Shown: positions 52,617-62,551 of the stretch, one piece after another
Layout: the number at the start of each line of letters is the position of its first letter
How positions within the stretch are numbered: the stretch's first letter is position 1
Translations under genes and position numbers: made by a program
The notes under the pieces: generated by a model
What the model was told of the DNA's origin: nothing
What the model saw: only the letters and a program-made list of their open reading frames with translations
Database searches by the model: none
Source of the DNA: Bacteroidota bacterium
Lineage (GTDB): Bacteria; Bacteroidota; Bacteroidia; AKYH767-A; OLB10
Assembly: GCA_016722525.1 (NCBI GenBank)
Contig: JADKJB010000032.1
Coordinates: 1-64,000 of the forward strand
Reading direction: 5' to 3'
DNA: 64,000 bases

Positions 52617-52850
52617 TTAACCTTTTACGTCTGCCATAGAAGCCCCAAAATTGAGGTGTAATACATTTCCGTTTGGAGTTACCAAAGCGGGTACTGATTT
52701 TACACCCGCTTTTTCTGCTTCGTCAATGCGTGATTTGTCGTTACCAAAGTGAACTATTTCTACTTTGTCTGCACCTAAAAGGTCGATGATGTCGTGTTCT
52801 GCACTTATACATACAGGACACCCTGCGTGATAGAAAACTGATTTACTCAT
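52617..52850 (-). CDS. Thioredoxin-like small protein with CPVC motif
   Basis: From the ATG at 52850 it is 77 residues: MSKSVFYHAGCPVCISAEHD, then GADKVEIVHFG, then the cis-Pro region GVKSVPALVTPNG. The GCPVC active-site motif and VPAL cis-proline mark the thioredoxin/glutaredoxin fold. The short size fits a mini-thioredoxin acting in the cytoplasm on disulfides or metal-thiol centres. Upstream in-frame codons to 52892 run through the promoter leader and are not coding. It has its own operator-bearing promoter. Confidence 0.85.
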   Translation of the reverse strand: MSKSVFYHAGCPVCISAEHDIIDLLGADKVEIVHFGNDKSRIDEAEKAGVKSVPALVTPNGNVLHLNFGASMADVKG

Positions 52851-52889
52851 TTGTTGTGAATTTATTTTGTTACGACAATATTGTCGATG

Positions 52890-52921
52890 CAAATATAGTT
52901 AGGATAACTAACAAAATGAAA
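52890..52921 (-). promoter_or_regulatory. Promoter and MarR-type operator of the thioredoxin-like gene
   Basis: On the minus strand TATATTTG (52890-52897) is the -7 element; TTTC lies 20 bases upstream (52918-52921). The palindrome AGTTA-TCC-TAACT (52897-52909) overlaps the -7 element by one base, exactly as at 52588-52600. A second palindrome, CGACAATATTGTCG (52873-52886), lies in the leader. Confidence 0.7.
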
Positions 52922-53165
52922 TAAAAGTTATAAAAATATTAAAATTTATGTCAAATAAGTCGTCTGTTTATGTTGGCTGTGTTGTTGGCCCCACTTTTGG
53001 GTTACCTTTTCGTGGTAGCAGCAGGTCCGGCATATCAAAGTTAAATATTCAAACGAATAAGGTACTAATCCTGAGGTACGTCTGGATTTACGCACACCTG
53101 TTTATTAGGAGCGCTACTCTTTAGTTTACCCCCGCCTGAATGACGCAATCGGGCAGGTCTCAAAA

Positions 53166-53181
53166 GCCGATAGCTATCGGC
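53166..53181. repeat. Perfect palindrome GCCGATAGCTATCGGC between genes
   Basis: A 16-bp palindrome with the same 14-bp core as at 4163-4180. On the minus strand it is followed by TTTTG and lies ~65 bp after the stop of the gene at 53247, so it may serve as its terminator. The rest of 52922-53246 shows nothing else. Confidence 0.65.
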
Positions 53182-53246
53182 CCTTCTTTTTTATAGTTCT
53201 ATTAATCTTGCTGTTAACTGCCGTTTTACTTTTCCCACAAAGATGT

Positions 53247-55315
53247 TCAGTCACTTCTTTGCACTAAAAGTTTTTTCATCGCAACAAATTCTCCAGCCAT
53301 AATTTTAATTAAATACAATCCATCACTAATTGAAGCATCACCTGCAGTCAAGGATACAGAGTGTTTTCCTTGTGAAAAAGTACCATCTGCAAGAACAAAT
53401 ATTTCTCTACCTGTGATATCCAAAAGCTGGATCGAAACCTTTCCATTTCTTTTTTGCGACCAATTTATGAATGAAGTTTGTGTTAATGGGTTAGGAGCAA
53501 TACTTAAATCCTCCACCAATTGCTTCCACTCATTTATTCCTACAACACCTGTATAAATGCTATCGCAAATAACACACCCACTAATATCGGTCACACATCC
53601 AACAATCCATCCATAAGGCAATAAGCCTGTAAGCGATGCAGTTGTATCAGAAAATCCTTGCCACGAATAAGAATACACTCCAATTCCATTCGAAGATAAA
53701 AGAGTAACAGTATCATCAGGACAAGTAGAACAAGAAGAACCAGTTTGAATGATTGAAACAATTAAATCACTATTGATAACTGTGAAAGAACCTTGTGAGA
53801 TATTCCCTAAAGAATCAGTAATAACTACTGTGTTTACTCCATTACATAAATTGTTTACAGAACTGGTTGACTGCCCGCCACTCCACTGAAAAGTAAATGG
53901 AGGAATTCCTGCAGTTGGAAATGCTGTCGCCAATCCGTTGCAAAGACCGCATGTGGCTATTTGAACATTGATAAAAGAAACGTCAGATAGTTTGACTAAC
54001 CAAATGTCTTGATATCCGTTGAATCCATTCACGTCTCCTCCGTCAGAATAAGAATCCCCGACAAAGGCATATTTTCCATCATTAGTTTTAATTATTGAAA
54101 CGCATTCCTGTCCATTGGAATTATCATTACCATAACAAGAATGCCACTCAATGTTTCCTGTGCTATCAAGTTTTACGATAAAAGCATCTGCACCTCCATG
54201 ATTTAGAGCTGCTTCAAAATCATTTGAGTCAGTTGTGCCGCCAACAAGGTATCCCCCATCCGAAGTTTGTGCTATTGAATTACAAAAGTCAATGGAAGTT
54301 CCGCCCAAACACTTTTGCCACTTTAAATTACCAATGCTATCAATTTTAATTACCCAACCGTCCATATAATGATTAATACTATCATGTCTGCCTGTTACAT
54401 CTCCATCATAAGAAAGAGTTATTCCTGAAATTATATATCCTCCATCTGTGGTAGTGCTAATGGATTCAGGAAAATCATTTTTAGTCCCGCCATAACATCG
54501 CTGCCATTGAAGATTACCGATCGAATTTATTTTCACAACCCAATAATCAGAAGTGTTACCAGTTGTATCATGGTTTCCACTCACATCACCATCGTTTGAA
54601 AATACTTCGCCAACAATAACAAATCCACTATCATTACTTAATGTAATTGCACGCGCTTCATCGATACCATATCCCCCAAGACATTTCTGCCATTGAAGAT
54701 TGCCAAAAGGGTTTAATTTCACTATCCAATAATCGCTGCTATTTCCATGAATTCCGGAAACATCACCATTTGAAGAATTACTTTCTCCGGCAACCACATA
54801 ACCACCATCCAGAGTTTGTTTAATTGAATGTGGCCCGTCATAACCTTGTGAAATGCCATTCCATCCACCTCCATAACAATTGCTCCATTGAATGTTTCCT
54901 GTACTATCTAATTTAACTATCCAATAATCAGTTCCACCATGATTACCTGAAACATCTCCGTTATTAGAAAATGTACTTCCTGCTATAATATATCCACTAT
55001 CAGATGTTTGTTGAATAGACCTAGCAAAATCACTTGAGGTCCCACTAAACATTTCTGCCATTGTAAATTTCCGACACTATCAGTTTTAACAACCCAATAA
55101 TCGGGGCTGCTCCCTCCATGATGACCTGATACATCTCCTCCGTTTACATTTGCTTCACCAACAATAATAAAACCGCCATCATTAGTTAGTTGCATGAAGG
55201 TTGGTTCTTCTTTGCTTGAGCTTCCAAAACACTTTGACCATTCGATTGCTGGCTGTGCGAATGAGTAAGTCCCTTGAATCAAATAAATCCAAAGAATAAA
55301 ACAATTCTTATACAT
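53247..55315 (-). CDS. Secreted repeat-propeller protein with T9SS type A C-terminal domain (one frameshift)
   Basis: A signal peptide (MYKNCFILWIYLIQGTYSFA) is followed by about seven blade-like repeats of ~60 residues. Each carries a DGGYIIAG-type strand, GDVSGNHGG and DYWIVKLDSTGNIQWQKC. Then come an SprB-like unit (FTFQWSGGQSTSSVNNLCNG) and a T9SS type A domain (LSIAPNPLTQTSFINW ... GLYLIKIMAGE). A missing T near 55055 breaks the frame; the corrected text is QKCFSGTSSDFAR. The full length is ~690 residues. It is likely a cell-surface or released propeller protein of unknown ligand. A -7 element TAACTTTG is at 55332-55339. Confidence 0.82.
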
Positions 55316-55331
55316 TAATGAATTAGTTTTT

Positions 55332-55339
55332 CAAAGTTA
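55332..55339 (-). promoter_or_regulatory. -7 element TAACTTTG of the repeat-propeller gene
   Basis: On the minus strand TAACTTTG fits TAnnTTTG and lies 16 bp before the ATG at 55315. A TTG lies 17 bases further upstream, a somewhat short spacing. Confidence 0.5.
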
Positions 55340-55508
55340 GTCTATTTTCAATTTAGCAATATCACCCACAGTTTCAAGTTAGCAAAGTCGTTTATTGGGA
55401 GGACAATAATGGCGGATAACGTCATTCCGTCTAAAAACTCACCTTCTCATTACAAATATAACTCATTTTATAGCAATTTATCAAGTTTCAATTTTGAGGA
55501 TGCATAGG

Positions 55509-55703
55509 TCAGGAGCAGAAAGTCGGATGTAGCATTTTGAAACCTTTTAATTTTGGTTTGAATAAATTATTTAAAAACAGATGGCATAAGAGGGTGGTTT
55601 TAATTTCAAACTTAAATTCAGCCAGGTTCATGTTCTCCATAAAAAGATGAATGATGCGTACTTCGTTTTCCTGTTCCACAATTTGATCCTGTGCGGTCCG
55701 CAA
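55509..55703 (-). pseudogene. Possible remnant of a transposase N-terminus
   Basis: The frame QDQIVEQENEVRIIHLFMEN followed by MNLAEFKFEIK resembles the start of IS1182-type transposases (a x-V-R-x-(I/V)-x-x-(F/L)-V-x-x-L-x-L pattern). It then degenerates. It is short, has no conserved catalytic part, and ends beside the repeat at 55740. Confidence 0.3.
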
Positions 55704-55739
55704 AGACTATTCCGTTTTCTCGGGTAATGTGGTAGGATA

Positions 55740-55781
55740 GGCGCTCCCTGAAGGAATTCCCCTGCAGGGTGGGCTACTCGA
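55740..55781. repeat. Dispersed repeat copy B (GGCGCTCCCTGAAGGAATT ... CTACTCGA)
   Basis: It matches 51534-51575 in sequence and in internal spacing (see that entry). It lies between the transposase-like fragment and the transglutaminase gene. Confidence 0.6.
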
Positions 55782-55832
55782 TGATAGGCTGCCAATTTTA
55801 CCCGTTTCGATTTATAGATTCATCCTTCTGTG

Positions 55833-57014
55833 TTAGTTTAATGGAAGTCCAAACCAAGTTACTTTGTAAAACATGGATTTTCGTCCCGATTTACTTTTAC
55901 TAAAGTATAGTTTTAACCAATTTTTCTGCTCTGTCATTTGTGTTGATGCATCGTCAACGGATTTTGTAAGTTGTTTAATCATATTAGTGGTGTTCATGTC
56001 GGGGTTTGAAATTTGCCCTAATTTGATTTTTGCATCGTTCAATTTGTTGTCTGCAACATCAACCATAGTTTGTATTTCCGGGTCGGTTTTCAATGGAGTA
56101 AACTGCTTGTTTCGGTAATTTATAAAGTCGTTTAAGCCGTTAATTCCTTCATTGTAGTCAGCGACTGCTGAATTGAACAAGTTTACAGTTTTTGTTTGTC
56201 TGTCATTCTCTATTGCTAATTTTAAATGTTGCAATCTGTCAAACACCAATGAGTTTTTTACTCCATTTTTTTCTACCCTATAGGTCGATGAAATTAATTG
56301 GTCAATATGATTTTGTTTTTCAAATACTTGAATTGAGTCTTTGAAACTGAAGTATGGTTTAGTTTTATTTTGTTGCGTCTTGCTTTCGTAAAACTCTTGG
56401 TTCGTAATTGGGTAATTTAGAAACTGCCACAAATAGTCAAATGGAATATGAGATTTGATAAGTACTGAAGGACTTGCTTTGAAATAATCGTTGTTTATTT
56501 TCTTGAAAAACTTTCCCCCATTAACATAGCCAGAACCCCATGTTGGGTCAAACAGATACCAAGAAGAATCAATAAGTGCTGCACTCCAAGCATGTGGAAT
56601 ATAGTCGGTAAAACCATTTTGTTTTGTGTAACCTTCAACAACAAATGATTTCAAGCCTGATTTTATACAAATGTCAGTGAATAGTGAAGCGTAATTTTCA
56701 CAAATTCCTTTTCTTGTCCTAAGTGGTTTGGCAATTTTTTCTTCTTTCTTTTCGTAAAAATTTATTGCAAACATATTGTCAATGTCGTATTGAATGCTTG
56801 AAGCAACCCAAATAAAAATTGCTCGTGATTTGTCTTTGTCAGTTGTAAAGTTGGAAGTAATGTAACCAGCAATTTGGTCTGTGGACTTTGTCAATGAGTC
56901 GGGAAGTTGCAAAGCTTTTTTGTCAATGGCAGAAAACTCATTTACTGTCGCTTTTTGAGCAAAAATTGTCTGCGCTGTCAAAATAAAAAGGAGTAGGAGT
57001 TTTATGAGTTTCAT
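55833..57014 (-). CDS. Secreted transglutaminase-like protein
   Basis: The ATG at 57014 gives a signal peptide (MKLIKLLLLFILTAQTIFA) and 393 residues. The transglutaminase-core triad is present: Cys in RKGICENYASLF, His in YIPHAWSAALI and Asp in WYLFDPTWGSGYVNGG. A long helical C-terminal region of unknown role follows. Bacterial relatives are periplasmic cysteine peptidases or transamidases. The frame is open to 57104 but those codons precede the signal peptide and contain a promoter-like TATTTTTG. No frameshift is present. Confidence 0.88.
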   Translation of the reverse strand: MKLIKLLLLFILTAQTIFAQKATVNEFSAIDKKALQLPDSLTKSTDQIAGYITSNFTTDKDKSRAIFIWVASSIQYDIDNMFAINFYEKKEEKIAKPLRTRKGICENYASLFTDICIKSGLKSFVVEGYTKQNGFTDYIPHAWSAALIDSSWYLFDPTWGSGYVNGGKFFKKINNDYFKASPSVLIKSHIPFDYLWQFLNYPITNQEFYESKTQQNKTKPYFSFKDSIQVFEKQNHIDQLISSTYRVEKNGVKNSLVFDRLQHLKLAIENDRQTKTVNLFNSAVADYNEGINGLNDFINYRNKQFTPLKTDPEIQTMVDVADNKLNDAKIKLGQISNPDMNTTNMIKQLTKSVDDASTQMTEQKNWLKLYFSKSKSGRKSMFYKVTWFGLPLN

Positions 57015-57169
57015 TCTGTTGACGGAGTTATGTGGAGATGTCGTGGTTTGGTTGCCTCTAACGGCAGTTCGTCTAAAAACCTCCGTTTCCTCAAAAATAA
57101 TCAAATAAGCCTCCCTACCAACCCATAGTTGTGATTTAAGTTGCTTTCAGCATGAATAAATTGATAATG

Positions 57170-57470
57170 AGATGGGTGAGTCTCAAAAAATCTTTGGGCA
57201 TAGGAGCTCTAAATGCATTTGTAGTGATATAAAAAACAAGACAAGTTTCTACAGGTAGCTAAAGAATACTTTTTTATCGATGTTGTTGATCAGTCTTCGA
57301 AGATTAAAAGCAGTGAGCAGGAGTCCGGCAGGATGATGAATTATTTTGCACAAATTGCATTGGACAATTCCAATCATTTTAAAACCGGAGCGGTTACTGA
57401 TTTTGTTCACAAACATGACAATGAATGCTCACCCTTTGTTTTGGATCAATTAATCAACAACCCGTAACAA
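57170..57470 (-). pseudogene. Degenerate C-terminus of a transposase
   Basis: On the minus strand, LLLTAFNLRRLINNIDKKVF resembles the closing helix of IS1182/IS4-type transposases. The upstream text (FVNKISNRSGFKMIGIVQ) and what follows contain stops. The opposite strand also holds a ~75-codon open frame over the same bases, so the call is uncertain. The rest of 57105-57769 shows no supported gene. Confidence 0.33.
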
Positions 57471-57769
57471 GAAGGCATTTGATTGAAGCAAGTTATTTCA
57501 AAAACACCTCCGGTTTATTGATAACAAAAGGATATGTGTGCCTGAGGCCCTCGAGTTTCATACTCCTATTAACATAATCAGCGCAGTTTTCAACATTTTT
57601 CTGCTGAGGTCTTTATTTGGTGACAGGTAATCTCTATAAACTTCGTTGATGCTATAGCAATATATGGCTGCGAATGAATCTGTAAAAAACATATACTTGA
57701 TATTGCAGGGGTTGTGCAACGGCCGCGGCTGTTAGCAGCCGTATTCTCTCAGTGCGAAGATAGCCTCTC

Positions 57770-59180
57770 TCATTCTTTAACAACTTTTCCTTTCCGGAAC
57801 AATCCATTTTTATCACTTAATTCGTAAATGTAAATACCTTTGGAAAGTTGTTCGGTATTAACCTGATAAGACCATTTAAGTTCCTGCTCCAGCACTTTTC
57901 TATTTGTTATATCAAACATTATTACTCGGCAATTTTGATGATTAGAAAAATTGAGATGAAGTTCATCTGAGAAAGGATTTGGTGAAATAGTTGCAAATGG
58001 ATCATCAGAAATTGGAGTATTCAATCCAGTTACCAGTTGTTCAATAAATCCATTTCCGGGGAAACTCTCCATTTGTGGTATTGAAACTAAAAATAACAAC
58101 CTGGTTATTAATCAAAGGCTCAAAACTAAAAATAGTGCCCTTATTGTTGACTCCTCCATATTGTGTCATACCATACATTTTGCCATCAGAGGCATATGAA
58201 AGACTCCCACAGGGTCGGTCTCCATTTGTTCCAATAAAATTCAAGATCGAACTAAAGGAGCTATTTGAAATATCATAACTGAATAAAATACCAGAATTAT
58301 TTGCTCCTCCGTATTTGGTCAGGCCATAAAGCAAACCGTTACTAAACTGCAATAAAGTGCCACTTGGATTTTTTCCGTTGGAGCCAGTAAAATCAATAAG
58401 TTTAGTGTATGTATTGTTGCTTAAATCAAAGCTAAATAGGACACCTCCATTGATAGTCCCTCCATTATAAGTCATGCCGTAAAGTTTTCCATTAGTTGCT
58501 TCTATGAGATCTCCTATTGGAGAAGAACCGTTTGACCCTATAAAGCTAAACAAATTAGCAAATGTATTAGTTGCCGGGTCAAAGGAAAAGATGTTCCCAT
58601 TCGTCGAGGATCCGCCAACTGAAGTCATACCATACAATATGCCGTTGCTTGCCTGAATCAAACCTCCTCTTGGATTGTCACCATCCGGCCAGTAAAAATC
58701 ATGAACAACGTTATATGCATTAATTGCAGGATCGAATGAAAATATTACTCCATTACCATTGATACCTCCCCCCTGCGCAAGACCATAAATTATCCCATTG
58801 GCCAATTGTATCAAACTGCCGGAAGGAAATCCGCCATTAGTGAAATTAAAATTATGTACATCAGTAAAAATATTGGTTAAAGGATCAAATGAAATTAAAG
58901 TTCCTTTTTGATTAGCTCCCCAATTGCATACCGTTGCATACATTTTGCCATTAGATGCAAGGATGAAATTGCTGTACGGATTTATACCAGTTGGGCTAGC
59001 AAAAGAATGTTTCAATGTGAATCCGGTTCCATTCCCATAAATTTTAAAAATAGTTCCCCCGCCAGTTGATCCTCCAAATGATGTCATTCCCCAAAGTATG
59101 GGGTTCTGTGAAAAGGCACAAAAACTATTACATATGCAGAACAGAATCAGAAGTACTGTTTTCTGTTTGATTGTCTTCAT
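57770..59180 (-). CDS. GloVer-type tandem-repeat secreted protein with T9SS type A C-terminal domain (one frameshift)
   Basis: A signal peptide (KTIKQKTVLLILFCICNSFCAFS) is followed by eight tandem repeats of ~42 residues of the choice-of-anchor GloVer type. Each contains NGKLYGMTYNGGTINGGVLF-like text and FSFDxxTNTF. The C-terminal ~80 residues (ATISPNPFSDELHLNF ... LSKGIYIYELSDKNG) are a T9SS type A domain. An extra C in the CCCC run near 58058 breaks the frame; corrected it reads NGEFPGNGFIEQLV. The full length is ~470 residues. The repeats probably form a beta-propeller exposed on, or released from, the surface. Confidence 0.83.
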
Positions 59181-59351
59181 GGATTTAAGTTTTTATTTGG
59201 TGTTAGTATTGAAGTTTATTCAGAGTAGTAATATTGATGCCAACGGCAGACTGTGAAAATACTAATTTCCCCTCACAATTGTTAATTTCTTCTAACAAAT
59301 TCTTTAAAAATTGTCGCCTTGCGTGTTTAATTTTGATTCAAACTTTTACCT

Positions 59352-59850
59352 ATGCAACACAGAATTTCGATTGATAGTAACCAATTATCCTTTGGCTCTC
59401 TTGAGGAAATTATAGCAGGAGAGGATCCCTTCCGTTTCCTGGATGTCTTAATGGAGAAACAGGATCTTGCCACGCAAGTTACCATAGTAAATCCCATTTG
59501 GTTGTTTCCGTAAGGGGTGGAAGAACCTAAAATAAATTTTCAAAACGACTTCCAAAACGTTGCTTTGAATTCTTGCAGGCACATTAAACGATAATTGCTT
59601 TACCACTTTGGGAATCCCTATCCGACATATTCGGGGCCGTATACGAGGAACAAATCAGGAAATTTCATGCACCATCAACAGCCATGATTTTAATGCAATT
59701 CAAACGTATGAGTATTACGGAATTGATCCTGCGATCAAGGTTGATGTGGGTTTCATATTAGGATCATTAGATACAGCCTATGCGGAAACCTATATGAATG
59801 CTGCAGAGCATTATTTGGTGGAACCTTGCATATCTCCGGCAGAAAGCTAG
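59352..59850 (+). pseudogene. Unrecognised short reading frames, possibly remnants
   Basis: ATG at 59352 encodes MQHRISIDSNQLSFGSLEEI, then AGEDPFRFLDVLMEKQDL, to a stop at 59511-59513. A second frame ends at 59850 (GIPIRHIRGRIRGTNQEISC, then INSHDFNAIQTYEYYGIDP). Neither has a family I recognise. The first has a weak likeness to transposase N-termini. The rest of 59181-60178 shows nothing further. Confidence 0.3.
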
Positions 59851-60178
59851 AATGCAATTGGCACCAAATACAAAAAGTGTGGTTCTATTGCGGAACAAGA
59901 CAATTATACTCATTAAAAAAGTACAATCCCCCGAACTCCCGATTAGGTTGATTGCACAGTTGGTTATTTTGGTTAGTAAGAAGCCTCCCAATCCCTGGGG
60001 GTTTTTGTTTTAAAATAATAGCTTTGATAATCAAGAAGTAACAAATTTAACGTAAATTTAATTAGGTGTTGCATTATTAATTTAATACTTTCAATCTAAC
60101 AAATAAAAATCCTAATTTTTAGGAACAGATTGGCCCAATTCACTGTTTTTAGTTTTATAATTTTTTAATCCTATTAGC

Positions 60179-61144
60179 ATGAAGAAAATTATACAATTTA
60201 TTGCTGCACTTTTTTTAATAAGCTGCTTGAATTATGGAGATCAAAAAGTATTTGGCCAAAATCTTGTACCCAACCCAAGTTTTGAAGATACTTTAAATTG
60301 CAATGGACCTTGGAATTGTAATTGCTATTTAGAAATAGCAATTCCTTGGTTTAATCCTAATATCGAAACCTCTGATATCTTCACTCCTTTTCCCTTATGT
60401 GGATATTCTACCAACTCTGGCATGCAATTACCAAGAACAGGGAATGTATATGCTGGTTTTTTTGGTCAGCTAGGCGAAACCAGAGAATACTTAGAAATCC
60501 CTTTATTTGATTCGCTTCTTGCCAATCAATGGTATTGTATAGGTTTTTACTTTTCTAAAAGTGATTTCTGTTCCGGAGCAATAGACAGAATTGGTGCCTA
60601 TCTTTCACACGACAGTTTGATTTCCACGAATCCATATCACTTTGCTGTAAACCCACAAGTTGAATCACCACAAGGAGCTCTTTTAACAGATACAATAAAC
60701 TGGATTTTAGTCAGTGGACTTTATAAAGCTATTGGAGGAGAAAAGTTTTTAACTATCGGCAATTTTCGAGATACAGCATCTACCCTATATCAAAACGTTG
60801 ACTCTTCAAATATTCTTTGCAATCATGCTTACTATTTGATTGATGATGTTGTTGTGACAGCATGTGATAGTCTCACTTCACATTCCAATCTGGAAAACGG
60901 TACAAATGGTATTTTAATTTCCTATAATCAAGACAATCTACATATTTATTTAGGTAATAAGCTTGGAAGGCAAGGATTAATAAAAATATTCGATGTTTCA
61001 GGAAAATTAATCAAAGAATGCAGTATAGATTCCAAAACAGATTCTTTAATTATTTCAAAATCACAATTTAAGAGCCAAATTTATTTTATACAATATATAG
61101 ATACAAATGGAACCTATTCTAAAAAAATTCTAATACTAAACTAA
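60179..61144 (+). CDS. Surface protein with Gal-binding-like domain and T9SS type A C-terminal domain
   Basis: An intact 321-residue protein with a signal peptide (MKKIIQFIAALFLISCLN ... FG). The jelly-roll-like domain starts QNLVPNPSFEDTLNC and ends GGEKFLTIGNFRDTA with YYLIDDVVVTAC, the same landmarks as the N-terminus of the protein at 33394-35034. The C-terminal ~75 residues (LHIYLGNKLGRQGLIKIFDV ... SQIYFIQYIDTNG) are a divergent T9SS type A domain. It is probably a carbohydrate-binding or adhesive surface protein. The next gene starts two bases after its stop. Confidence 0.78.
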   Translation: MKKIIQFIAALFLISCLNYGDQKVFGQNLVPNPSFEDTLNCNGPWNCNCYLEIAIPWFNPNIETSDIFTPFPLCGYSTNSGMQLPRTGNVYAGFFGQLGETREYLEIPLFDSLLANQWYCIGFYFSKSDFCSGAIDRIGAYLSHDSLISTNPYHFAVNPQVESPQGALLTDTINWILVSGLYKAIGGEKFLTIGNFRDTASTLYQNVDSSNILCNHAYYLIDDVVVTACDSLTSHSNLENGTNGILISYNQDNLHIYLGNKLGRQGLIKIFDVSGKLIKECSIDSKTDSLIISKSQFKSQIYFIQYIDTNGTYSKKILILN

Positions 61145-61145
61145 C

Positions 61146-62329
61146 ATGAAAAAACTAACAATTATCATTGTAGCTGCATGTTGTTCACCCAAATTTCAAT
61201 TGCCCAAGTTCCTTGGATTTGGCCAGAATTTCGGTACAAATATCGCATTTGACTATGTTGGAACAACAGATCCAGCTTCTTTCGGCTTCAGAACAAATGC
61301 CCTGCCTCGAATGCAAATATTTGAACCTTTTATTCCAGCATTTAACACAGGCTTCTTGGGTATTGGAGATTATACTGTATTTAATCCTGCAGCAAACGTT
61401 CATGCTCATAATTCTACCAGCAATGATTTTGTTTCTTTCAAAGCTTCTTCTGCAAATACCGGTTTTTTAAGAAATGATGGTTTTCCTTTGGAATTGCTGG
61501 AGGCCCATTGAATTTAGCATCGATTATTCAGTATGAAAATTTTCCAATAGACATTCGAACGAATGATATTTTATCCAGAGTCTTTATTGATTTCACCTCA
61601 ACGGTTCTTGGAACACCTCCACCTTCCCCCATTACTCGTATTGGGATTCCTGAAGATGGTGTGAATTTTCCACCCTTGTCAATTTTACATCTTGGTTTCA
61701 GCCCCGCAGCAACTGCAAACCAATTATATGGATTAGAAGTTGGGAGGTTTACACCGATTGGCAGATTTGGCATTGGAAACTTTGCAAGCGTTGTGGAAGG
61801 TAGTGGATCAGGAATTCTTCCATACCGAAAATTAGAAATTTATGACGAGGGATTAGATGCTTTACTTAATGCTTCTGCACCTCAGCTAAGATTAACATTT
61901 GCTCCCGGTCAAACTGTTAGTAATGGTATTTGGACTGATTTTCAAACAACTTCATTAGGAAATTTATTTATAAATCCAAGCACTTCAACATCTGGTACCG
62001 CGGTTAATGGTTTTGTTGGTATCAACACTTCAATTCCTGGAAATACTCTTGAAATTAATTCCAACTTAGCTTATTCGCCAGGTGTAATAGGAAATAGTGG
62101 TCTTATATTATCTGATATGAGATCTGGTAGTGGAACTTCTGCTGGAAATGGAAAAGTTCTAACTGTAAATAGTATTGGAGAAGTAATTTTGGCTCCCGAT
62201 AATGATGGAGGATCAATTACTGCATGTTCCTCGCCAGGACTCACAACAAATTACATGACTAAAGCAACAGCCAGCACACAAATATGCCGTAATTGTTTAA
62301 CGTCAAACCAATGTGTACCGGTTTTCTAA
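61146..62329 (+). CDS. Fibre-like secreted protein, frameshifted and truncated at the 3' end
   Basis: The signal-like start (MKKLTIIIVAACC) is broken early; at least two shifts (61180-61240 and near 61500) precede the long frame. The middle has the tail-fibre-like landmarks VGINTSIPGNTLEINSN and LSDMRSGSGTSAGNGKVLTV, then NSIGEVILAPD. Family members usually continue with NVGIGT repeats and a T9SS or S74-type C-terminus. Here the reading ends at VPVF and no continuation is seen before the tRNA. It is probably a truncated gene, cotranscribed with the gene at 60179. Confidence 0.55.
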
Positions 62330-62551
62330 TTAAAAACTGAAAATTCAAGGAACCATTTATCGGATAATGTTTCTCCGGCAACTTTGGGTTATAATACTTT
62401 GCCAATCATGGTTTCAAATTAATGCATCCCCCAGGAAGCCTAATTTCAAAACGAGTGACCGATGCAAATATCGGTCGGCTATAATGGCAATTTTGGCAAT
62501 CTGCCTTTTTGCAATTTTAAAAGTATTGAAAATCAATACGTTAAAGCCTAT

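Noticed and set aside
57015..57104. Longer N-terminus for the transglutaminase protein
   Set aside because: The extra codons precede a clear signal peptide and contain a promoter-like TATTTTTG; the ATG at 57014 is the better start.
59935..60013. C/G-rich run with a following T-run as a terminator
   Set aside because: The possible stem (CCC with GGGGG) is too short and no clear gene precedes it.
61528..61773. Minus-strand frame in the fibre-like gene
   Set aside because: Antisense shadow; the plus strand carries the family landmarks.
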